Shown piece by piece: positions 1 to 7,152 of a DNA stretch of 36,793 nucleotides (positions within the stretch are counted from its first letter, which is position 1; each line of letters starts with the position of its first letter). Source of the stretch: Bacteroidales bacterium (GTDB lineage: Bacteria; Bacteroidota; Bacteroidia; Bacteroidales; VadinHA17); assembly GCA_030692905.1 (NCBI GenBank), contig JAUYBT010000168.1, positions 1 to 36,793 of the forward strand, written 5' to 3'. Under the pieces are notes generated by a model that was not told where the DNA came from, did no database searches, and saw only the letters and a program-made list of their open reading frames with translations. Position numbers and translations under genes: made by a program.

Positions 1-3000
1 TTAACGAATATGGACGTGATCTGGCTCAATTCACAGCAGATTATGCAATGAAGAAACTTGCAGAAATTGAGGACTATTTCGATTATACACTCGAGAAAAG
101 ACTGATTTTCATCATCTTCAATAAAAATGCCGAATATAAACAATCTAATATTGGTCTCGTCACCTTTGAAGAGGACAGCTATAATACCGGAGGATTCAGC
201 AGGATAATAAAAAATAAAGTAATGCTTTACTATGAAGGCGATCATGTGGCATTTCAGCGACAGATTGCGTCTGCAATTACTGAAGTGATAATCAATGAAA
301 TGCTATACAACGCCGATGTAAAAGACAGAGTTTCCAGCTCTTCATTAATCTATATGCCTGACTGGTATATTAAAGGGCTCATTAATTATGTAGCATATGG
401 TTGGGATTATGAGGCAGAGAACAGGGTCAAGGATGGCATCAAATCAGGCAAATACAAAAACATTAGCCATCTTGAATATAAGGATGCAATCGATGCTGGT
501 CAGTCTTTCTGGAGATACATCGGAAAAGAGTATGGCGATGCCCTTATTCCAAATATTATCTATCTGACAAAGATTTATAAAAACGTTAATGATGGCTTCC
601 TTTATGTAATTGGAAAGGACCTCAAAGATATACTTAAGGAATGGGGAAAATACTACTTAGATGAGTATTCCGGGGACAGGAATCTTCCTGCTGATGACGA
701 AAACATTATTAGAAAATCAAAAAAGGAACAGATATACCAACAGGTAAAAGTAAGCCCCGGAGGAGATTATATCGCTTATGTTACAAACGATTGGGGAAGA
801 AAACGTATCTGGCTATACAACCAATCAACCGGTAAACAGAAAATTATATTCCGGAAAGAACCTCGATTTGAGCAGGTTACTGATAATACCTACCCTGTGA
901 TTGCCTGGCACCCAAGCGGTAAAATTCTCACCTTTATAAGTGACGAAAAAGCTGACCTGGTCATGTATTTTTACAGGGTCAACGAAAAAACAACCGAAAA
1001 AAGGAACCTCCTGTATTTTGATAAAGTCCTGGATTTTTCCTATTCTCCTGAAGGCTCACGGCTTGCGTTCTCTGCTGTAAAAGATGGTATTACAGATATT
1101 TACATTCACACAATCGCTTCCGGAACAAACGAGCAGATCACCCGGGATGTTGCCGATGATCTTAATCCTTCATTCCTGAAAGATTCCCCAGGAGATATCA
1201 TTTTCTCATCAAACCGTTTATCTGATACTCTTTCAAACACAGCGAGTCCCTTTGAAAAGATGTCGCTTACATTCGATCTTTTTACATACAACTTAACAAA
1301 GAAAAACAATATCCTGGTAAGACTCTCTGAAGGCAAATATACCAACAGGTTTCAACCAACAGGAATAGCAAAAAACAAATTTGCATACATAGGCGATCAG
1401 AATGGGATATTAAACATGTATGTTGCAAAATTTGACAGTTCGATAAGCTATATAGACACAACTACTCATTATAGATATTTCATTAATTCTCTGTCTTTTA
1501 CTAATTATGACCGTAACATTATCGACCAGTCTGTTGTAAATGGATCCAACTCATATGGTGAAATACTATTCAGCAAAAGGAGGTATATTTTAAGGAAAGG
1601 ACTCCTCAGCGAATCAAATCCTGTACCTGCCGGGGAGATTGTGACCAGTACATTCCGGAAAGAGAAAAATCAATTTATCCATAAAGCTGATAGCATTGAA
1701 CAGTTAAGGCAATGGCTTGTTGCTGAAGATAAAAAAAGAAGGGATACTCTTACTAAACCTATCTATGAGTATTACATTAAGAACGAACCTATTGACATAA
1801 ATCATTACATCTTTGAGAAGGAAAAGCAAAACTACTACGCCCAATTATGGCGGAAGGAATATATGGATATCGACCTTGACACAGGGGAGATTGAGCTTCC
1901 TCTGATCAGGATCTATGAGACATCCTTTTATAATAATTATATCGCCAACCAGGTGGACTTCAGTTTCCTCAATAATTCGTACCAGGTATATAGCGGAGGA
2001 GCACCCTATTTTAATCCGGGGGTGAATGTCCTGACAAGGTTTGGAACACTCGATCTGTTCGAGAACTACCGGATTACCGGAGGGTTCAGATTCTCCGGAA
2101 ATTTCGACAGCAATGAATATCTCCTTAGTGTTGAGAATCTTAAAGGAACCTTCGATAAGCAGCTAATTTTCCATAGACAAGCCTACTTTAGCTCAGACTA
2201 CTCAAGCCTTTTCAAAACACATACTCATAATATATATCTCTCTTATTCAAAGCCAATTACGCCTGTCTTAGCACTGAAGGGAACTCTAACATACAGATAC
2301 GACCGGCATGTTTTTCTGGCTACTGATGTGGCTTCACTCAACTATAAAAACTTTTCACAACACTGGGCCGGTCTGAAAGGGGAAGTAATCTATGATAACA
2401 CACGAAGAAGAAGCATCAATATCTACTTCGGGACCAGATTTAAAATTTTCGGTGAATATTATAAAGAGCTGACCTATAAGAAGTCCGACATGATCGTTCT
2501 TGGGGTTGATTTCCGAAAATACACACGGATACACAGAGAACTGATATGGGCAAACAGATTTGCTGCCAGTACTTCTTTTGGCCCCACCAAACTGATCTAT
2601 TACCTTGGCGGTGTTGATAACTGGATGGGCTATTTGTTTAATAAATACCCGATGTTCGATAATTCAATACCTGTTACTCCAAATGTAAACTATGGTTTCC
2701 AGGCTCTTGCAACTAATATGAGAGGGTTTACGCAGAATGTGAGGAACGGAAATAATTTTGCCCTTATAAACAGTGAATTAAGATGGCCTGTAATCAGATA
2801 TTTTGCCGGTCATCCGCTGAGGTCCAATTTCCTCAACAGCCTCCAGATTGTAGGATTCGGTGATGTGGGAACAGCATGGTCGGGAAAATCTCCATGGTCG
2901 GGTGACAATGGTTACGATACTGAAAAAATTATAACCGGTCCGGTAACTGTTACCCTCGATTCGAACAGGGAACCCATTGTTGCAGGATTTGGCGCAGGAG

Positions 3001-3110
3001 CGAGAGCCCAGATATTTGGTTATTTCGTAAGGGCTGACTGGGCCTGGGGGATCGAGAACCATTACCTTTTACCAAAAATATTCTACTTGTCATTCAGTCT
3101 CGATTTTTAA
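1..3110 (+). CDS. TolB-like beta-propeller / Omp85-like outer-membrane protein, 5' partial
   Basis: The reading frame is open from position 3 through the window edge, so the true start lies upstream and the ATG at 48 is internal. The visible 1035 residues split into three parts. The first 230 or so form a helical region resembling the peptidase-like N-terminus of this family. A propeller with TolB/WD40-type repeats follows, seen in motifs such as SPGGDYIAYV, HPSGKILTFI and SPEGSRLAFS. From about residue 650 an aromatic-rich C-terminal barrel resembles the Omp85/surface antigen D15 domain and ends in LSFSLDF with a terminal Phe, as outer-membrane barrels do. The family is known in Bacteroidota, but its role in the envelope is not established. 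I infer outer-membrane location. The missing N-terminus should carry the signal peptide. Confidence 0.75.
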   Translation, partial: NEYGRDLAQFTADYAMKKLAEIEDYFDYTLEKRLIFIIFNKNAEYKQSNIGLVTFEEDSYNTGGFSRIIKNKVMLYYEGDHVAFQRQIASAITEVIINEMLYNADVKDRVSSSSLIYMPDWYIKGLINYVAYGWDYEAENRVKDGIKSGKYKNISHLEYKDAIDAGQSFWRYIGKEYGDALIPNIIYLTKIYKNVNDGFLYVIGKDLKDILKEWGKYYLDEYSGDRNLPADDENIIRKSKKEQIYQQVKVSPGGDYIAYVTNDWGRKRIWLYNQSTGKQKIIFRKEPRFEQVTDNTYPVIAWHPSGKILTFISDEKADLVMYFYRVNEKTTEKRNLLYFDKVLDFSYSPEGSRLAFSAVKDGITDIYIHTIASGTNEQITRDVADDLNPSFLKDSPGDIIFSSNRLSDTLSNTASPFEKMSLTFDLFTYNLTKKNNILVRLSEGKYTNRFQPTGIAKNKFAYIGDQNGILNMYVAKFDSSISYIDTTTHYRYFINSLSFTNYDRNIIDQSVVNGSNSYGEILFSKRRYILRKGLLSESNPVPAGEIVTSTFRKEKNQFIHKADSIEQLRQWLVAEDKKRRDTLTKPIYEYYIKNEPIDINHYIFEKEKQNYYAQLWRKEYMDIDLDTGEIELPLIRIYETSFYNNYIANQVDFSFLNNSYQVYSGGAPYFNPGVNVLTRFGTLDLFENYRITGGFRFSGNFDSNEYLLSVENLKGTFDKQLIFHRQAYFSSDYSSLFKTHTHNIYLSYSKPITPVLALKGTLTYRYDRHVFLATDVASLNYKNFSQHWAGLKGEVIYDNTRRRSINIYFGTRFKIFGEYYKELTYKKSDMIVLGVDFRKYTRIHRELIWANRFAASTSFGPTKLIYYLGGVDNWMGYLFNKYPMFDNSIPVTPNVNYGFQALATNMRGFTQNVRNGNNFALINSELRWPVIRYFAGHPLRSNFLNSLQIVGFGDVGTAWSGKSPWSGDNGYDTEKIITGPVTVTLDSNREPIVAGFGAGARAQIFGYFVRADWAWGIENHYLLPKIFYLSFSLDF

Positions 3111-3203
3111 ATCCGGCCTGGAAGTTTCGTGCCGGGAACCAGTTACGCAGGAAGATAATCTGTTATATTTGTCATGTTTATTTTTCAATTTAAATAATTA
3201 AGG

Positions 3204-3211
3204 TATTTTTG
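3204..3211 (+). promoter_or_regulatory. Candidate -7 promoter element of the ferredoxin gene
   Basis: TATTTTTG matches the Bacteroidota TAnnTTTG consensus 38 bases before the ferredoxin ATG. No clear TTTG -33 element is seen at the usual distance. A second TATATTTG lies at 3164-3171 and could be an alternative. Confidence 0.4.
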
Positions 3212-3249
3212 TGAACTTATTATAATTAACCAATCAAAAAATAATCGAA

Positions 3250-3417
3250 ATGGCTTACATAATTAATGATGATTGTACTGCTTGCGGAACATGTATCGAT
3301 GAATGTCCTGTTGAAGCAATATCAGAGGGCGACATCTATAAAATTGATCCGGATGTATGCACTGACTGTGGTGCCTGTGCTGATGTTTGCCCGGTTGAGG
3401 CAATTCATCCTGCATAG
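3250..3417 (+). CDS. Small 2[4Fe-4S] ferredoxin (55 aa)
   Basis: This short gene encodes a bacterial-type 8Fe ferredoxin, a cytoplasmic low-potential electron carrier. Two CxxCxxCxxxCP cluster motifs are visible. The first uses C9, C12, C15 and C19, the second C37, C40, C43 and C47, and each is followed by Pro and the usual V-E-A-I turn. At 55 residues it is the normal length for clostridial-type ferredoxins and lacks extensions. It stands alone, with its own promoter candidate upstream and a strong terminator 23 bases after the stop. That suggests independent, probably high-level expression. The ATG at 3250 is the only sensible start, since the first cluster begins eight residues later. Such ferredoxins serve anaerobic enzymes such as pyruvate:ferredoxin oxidoreductase, but the partner is not visible here. 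Confidence 0.95.
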   Translation: MAYIINDDCTACGTCIDECPVEAISEGDIYKIDPDVCTDCGACADVCPVEAIHPA

Positions 3418-3439
3418 TATTCCGATTTAAGAAATTGAA

Positions 3440-3467
3440 GGCTGTACCGGAAAATACAGCCTTTTTT
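3440..3467 (+). terminator. Rho-independent terminator after ferredoxin
   Basis: A 7-bp perfect stem, GGCTGTA (3440-3446) with TACAGCC (3455-3461), has an 8-base loop and is followed by six T. The T-run overlaps the stop codon of the convergent gldB gene. Confidence 0.85.
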
Positions 3468-4488
3468 ATTGTGGACTATATTTCGCCTTCTCAAGAATAC
3501 CCTGCACATCAAAATCCTTCATCATCTCTTCAATGCTAATTCCTGGGTTTCTCATCATGTATGATTCAACTATCCTGAAACCCAGCCATATAGCTGCTCG
3601 TCCCGGCGATTCATTGGTGAAATAGCTTGTAAACGGAGCTTCTCCTGTGAGTTTACGTATTGTGAACTGATCGCTGTTAAATAACAGATCGTTTTCGATA
3701 AGATATTGCCACATCTGACTTTCATTGTTTTTGCAGAATTTCATCTGGTCTGGTGTAAAGCCAAAGATTATCTCATCAGCAGTCCCAGGCAACGTACATT
3801 TTTCAAAATATTTAAGTTTGCCATTGTGGATCATCTCAGTTATAACATTATCAGCCGGGTATTTAAGTGTTGAAAACTCCCATTCCGAAGCACCCCAGCC
3901 ATACATAGCATCAGGTACAATATTCTCCCTTGTCATTCTGGCTGCAATATACTTGTATATTTCAAGTCTCGGATAATACTCACAGTCAGCCCCAAGATAC
4001 CTGTCCAATCCTATTCCAAGCACGGAATCCCCGGTAATGATACTGTTATTAAATCCTGTGATACAAGTAAACACAGCAGGTACTTTCCACTCCGGGAAAT
4101 AATAGAGATAATGTCGGAAAGCTTCCTGAAGCTCCTCTTCAATTTCCTTAACATCGGGATAGAGCTTCATTGTCAGAGCAAATACATCATTATTTTGTTT
4201 ATCTGTACAAAACCTTACAAGAAAGTCACCAAATGAAGTGTCATTTATATCACCGGTATTAATCACATAGCTGAATAACTGCAGAAACCCGTTATACTTT
4301 TGTTTGAGAGAGGGGACCTTCATTGCAATTTCTTTAGGATTTAATGTGAAAAGATCCCTCTCAAGCCTCTTTATCTCAATTTTTACATTGATGGAGGACG
4401 TATTTACTTTATAATGATTTTTCTTACATGAAGTCATTGCCGGAGCGATCAATAATAAAAAGAAAAATGTGATATATCGGATTCTCAT
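3466..4488 (-). CDS. gldB: GldB-family lipoprotein
   Basis: The 340-residue product has a lipoprotein signal (MRIRYITFFFLLLIAPAMTSC, with Cys21 as the lipidated residue) followed by a domain matching GldB. Recognisable blocks are LGIGLDRYLGADCEYYP, the tract around IVPDAMYGW, VITEMIHNGKLKYF, and the C-terminal PGRAAIWLGFRIVESYM. In gliding flavobacteria GldB is a membrane lipoprotein needed for gliding and linked to the T9SS/gliding machinery; in non-gliding Bacteroidales its job is unknown. I chose the ATG at 4488 and not the in-frame ATG at 4524. The inner start begins exactly at the signal peptide, has an AAAGAGAG ribosome site, and lies downstream of a TAnnTTTG promoter element that overlaps the longer version. 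It is convergent with the ferredoxin gene. Confidence 0.8.
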   Translation of the reverse strand: MRIRYITFFFLLLIAPAMTSCKKNHYKVNTSSINVKIEIKRLERDLFTLNPKEIAMKVPSLKQKYNGFLQLFSYVINTGDINDTSFGDFLVRFCTDKQNNDVFALTMKLYPDVKEIEEELQEAFRHYLYYFPEWKVPAVFTCITGFNNSIITGDSVLGIGLDRYLGADCEYYPRLEIYKYIAARMTRENIVPDAMYGWGASEWEFSTLKYPADNVITEMIHNGKLKYFEKCTLPGTADEIIFGFTPDQMKFCKNNESQMWQYLIENDLLFNSDQFTIRKLTGEAPFTSYFTNESPGRAAIWLGFRIVESYMMRNPGISIEEMMKDFDVQGILEKAKYSPQ

Positions 4489-4511
4489 AATGCTCTCTTT
4501 TTTTATGCAGT

Positions 4512-4519
4512 CAAAAATA
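4512..4519 (-). promoter_or_regulatory. Candidate -7 promoter element of gldB
   Basis: On the minus strand this reads TATTTTTG (TAnnTTTG), with expected transcription start near 4505, about 17 bases before the chosen ATG at 4488. It lies within the longer alternative reading frame and so argues against the start at 4524. Confidence 0.5.
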
Positions 4520-4683
4520 AACACTTTTTCGATTATAAGGCAATAATTAATAACGGCACAATAACTTCTCCTATTATTTGTTATTTTTACATGAGATTAG
4601 TCAGTATTGATTGAATTTATTATGAAAATATTTAAACCCGTTCAAAACAAGCTGGTTCTCATCTGACATTAAGGAAATCAAAG

Positions 4684-6336
4684 ATGAAAATCACCGTTGC
4701 ACAGTTGAATTATCATATTGGTAACTTTGAAAGGAATAAGGACCATATCTGTAATGCAATAAGAAAAGCAAAAACAGAAGGGTCCGATCTGATCGTTTTT
4801 TCTGAACTGTGTATCCCCGGATATCCTCCTCTTGATCTGCTCGATCGCCTTGATTTTATTGAAAAATGTAACCTTACAGTTAATGAGATAGCAAATGAAT
4901 GCACCGGCATAGCAGCTATAGTTGGCTCTCCCACCCTGAACAGAAAACCGGAAGGCAAGAAACTTTTTAATTCAGCTCTGCTTCTCTCGGAGGGGAAAGT
5001 TATTTTTTCTTCTAATAAAGCACTGCTTCCAACTTATGATATTTTCGATGAATACAGGTATTTTGAACCTGAGAACCGGTTCTCAGTATTTTCATTCAGA
5101 GGTTTGAGGCTTGCCATCACCATTTGTGAAGATCTCTGGGACGAACAGCCATTCGACAACGAATTTGAAAAAACAAGATTGTACACAGTCTCTCCAATGG
5201 AAGAGCTTGCCAGACAAAATCCTGATATTATAATCAATATCTCTGCTTCACCATTTTCATATTCCAAAATCGAAGCAAAAGAAAACATCTTCAGAGCTAA
5301 AGCCATAAAATATAATATACCTGTTATATCAGTTAACCAGACAGGTGCAAATACAGAGCTTATTTTTGATGGTGCTTCAATAATTGTGAACAAAAAAGGT
5401 GAGATATTTAATCAACTGCCGTTTTTTGAGGAAGCTGTTGAGACTTACTCTTTCGATGATATTAATTCGGGTTCTGCTTTCCGGAAAGATGCCAGACCAG
5501 GGATAGTACCCCTTATGCATAAGGCTCTTGTGACAGGTATACGCGACTATTTTGCAAAGACAAGTTTCAAAAGCTGCATTATCGGGCTTTCAGGGGGAAT
5601 CGATTCAGCCATCTGCCTCTGCCTGGCCGTTGAAGCCATGGGGAATGAAAATGTCAGAGCATTGCTGATGCCCTCCCGTTATTCTTCAGATCATTCTGTT
5701 AAAGATGCTGTGGCTCTTGCCAATACACTGAATGTTCATTATGATATAATAAATATTGAAAGACCCTTCACCGCTTTTGAAGGAGAACTTGCACCTCTGT
5801 TTGAAGGAAAAAACAAAGATGTAACTGAAGAAAACATCCAGGCCCGCATAAGAGCCACGCTTCTTATGGCTGTTTCGAACAAGTACGGTTGCATTTTATT
5901 GAATACATCGAACAAGAGCGAAGCTGCTGTCGGGTATGGCACCCTTTATGGAGATATGGCCGGAGGCTTATCTGTTATTGGAGATGTTTATAAAACTGAT
6001 GTTTACCGGCTTGCAGATTATATTAACAGGAATGGAGAGATCATTCCTGAAAACACAATTAAAAAATTTCCGTCAGCTGAATTAAGACCTGACCAGCATG
6101 ATACAGATTCACTTCCTGATTACAATATTCTGGATTCAATTTTATACCAGTATATTGAATTACAAAAACCCGCCGGACGAATAGTAAGCGAAGGATCAGA
6201 CATGGATACAGTTTTTAAAGTCATCAAAATGATCGACTTCAACGAATACAAAAGATACCAGGCCCCTCCGGTATTAAGAATTTCATCAAAGGCTTTTGGA
6301 GCAGGCAGAAGAATGCCTCTTGTGGCACGGTATTAA
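4684..6336 (+). CDS. nadE: Glutamine-dependent NAD+ synthetase
   Basis: This enzyme converts nicotinate adenine dinucleotide to NAD+ with ATP, taking ammonia from glutamine; it is the last step of NAD synthesis in the cytoplasm. The 550 residues fuse an N-terminal nitrilase-like glutaminase (about 1-260) to a C-terminal NAD synthase (about 280-550). The glutaminase triad is visible: Glu41 in FSELCIPGY, a Lys in SSNKALLPTYD, and the nucleophile Cys in LAITICEDLW. The synthase PP-loop SGGIDSA begins near residue 303, and the later NTSNKSEAAVGYGTLYGDMA block is typical. Length fits the two-domain family, so no separate ammonia source is needed. An AAGGAAA ribosome site precedes the ATG. It is probably transcribed alone, between the divergent gldB and the separately promoted regulator downstream. 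Confidence 0.96.
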   Translation: MKITVAQLNYHIGNFERNKDHICNAIRKAKTEGSDLIVFSELCIPGYPPLDLLDRLDFIEKCNLTVNEIANECTGIAAIVGSPTLNRKPEGKKLFNSALLLSEGKVIFSSNKALLPTYDIFDEYRYFEPENRFSVFSFRGLRLAITICEDLWDEQPFDNEFEKTRLYTVSPMEELARQNPDIIINISASPFSYSKIEAKENIFRAKAIKYNIPVISVNQTGANTELIFDGASIIVNKKGEIFNQLPFFEEAVETYSFDDINSGSAFRKDARPGIVPLMHKALVTGIRDYFAKTSFKSCIIGLSGGIDSAICLCLAVEAMGNENVRALLMPSRYSSDHSVKDAVALANTLNVHYDIINIERPFTAFEGELAPLFEGKNKDVTEENIQARIRATLLMAVSNKYGCILLNTSNKSEAAVGYGTLYGDMAGGLSVIGDVYKTDVYRLADYINRNGEIIPENTIKKFPSAELRPDQHDTDSLPDYNILDSILYQYIELQKPAGRIVSEGSDMDTVFKVIKMIDFNEYKRYQAPPVLRISSKAFGAGRRMPLVARY

Positions 6337-6392
6337 ACCTGTCTCTGTGATCTTTACAACTACCTGTAATTGAATATGTTAAAAATTGTTAA

Positions 6393-6425
6393 TTTGATTT
6401 TTATTCATTTCTTTTATTACCTTTG
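6393..6425 (+). promoter_or_regulatory. Candidate promoter of the Crp/Fnr regulator
   Basis: A TTTG (6393-6396) and a TACCTTTG (6418-6425) are separated by 21 bases, close to the Bacteroidota -33/-7 arrangement. The ATG follows 25 bases after the -7 element. Confidence 0.55.
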
Positions 6426-6450
6426 GTATGTTATTTAACATAATCAGATC

Positions 6451-7152
6451 ATGCAGTATTTAAACCCGTATATTGAGATATGTCTTGAAGGAACTTCTTC
6501 CATTTTTAAAGGATTAAATCAGAAAGATAAAGAGACGATTGCACAGCATCATACCTTGGCTATTATTAAGAAAGGTGAACTTCTGTTTAAAGAAGGTGAA
6601 AAATCCCGTGGCCTAATCTGCCTGGCTTCTGGAAAAGTGAAGGTTTTCAAAGAGGGAGTTGGTGGAAGAGAGCAGATACTGAAGATGGTGAGACAACAGG
6701 GATTAATTGGTTACAGGGTACTGTTTTCTGACAACATCTGGTCAGTTTCTGCAGCAGCGATTGAAGATTCCGTAATCTGCGTCCTGGAAAAGAACTCCCT
6801 TGTTAAGATACTGAAGAAAAACGCCGACCTTGCTCTGAAGTTTATTAAGTTAATAGCTGAAGAACTTGGGGTTTCGAACAACAGAACTGTATCACTTACT
6901 CAGAAACATATCAGAGGACGTCTGGCCGAATCATTGCTGGTACTGCGCGACACGTATGGTTATGAAGCTGATGGCAAAACCATCCGTGTTTCTCTGTCAA
7001 GAGAGGATATTGCCAACCTTTCTAACATGACAACCTCCAATGCTATCCGCACACTTTCCAGTCTGGCTACTGAAGGTATTATTGGAATTGAAGGAAGAAA
7101 GATCAGTATCCTTGACAACATCAACCTTGAACACATTTGCGAACTTGGCTGA
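6451..7152 (+). CDS. Crp/Fnr-family transcription regulator
   Basis: The 233-residue protein has an N-terminal cyclic-nucleotide-binding-like jelly roll (about 20-140; for example KKGELLFKEGEKSRGLICLA and SGKVKVFKEG) and a C-terminal winged helix (about 150-225). The recognition region is around SREDIANLSNMTTSNAIRTL. No N-terminal Cys cluster of the FNR iron-sulfur type is seen, so it is not an obvious oxygen sensor. The effector is unknown; anaerobic, stress or metabolic control are all possible. It appears to be a single-gene unit with its own promoter. The stop codon abuts that of the convergent murF/alr gene with no spacer. No characteristic Crp half-site was confirmed upstream, so autoregulation cannot be claimed. 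Confidence 0.88.
   Translation: MQYLNPYIEICLEGTSSIFKGLNQKDKETIAQHHTLAIIKKGELLFKEGEKSRGLICLASGKVKVFKEGVGGREQILKMVRQQGLIGYRVLFSDNIWSVSAAAIEDSVICVLEKNSLVKILKKNADLALKFIKLIAEELGVSNNRTVSLTQKHIRGRLAESLLVLRDTYGYEADGKTIRVSLSREDIANLSNMTTSNAIRTLSSLATEGIIGIEGRKISILDNINLEHICELG

Noticed and set aside
3113-3135. A CCGGC/GCCGG stem after the propeller-barrel gene
   Set aside because: It lacks a T-run and is only 5 bp, so it was not called a terminator.
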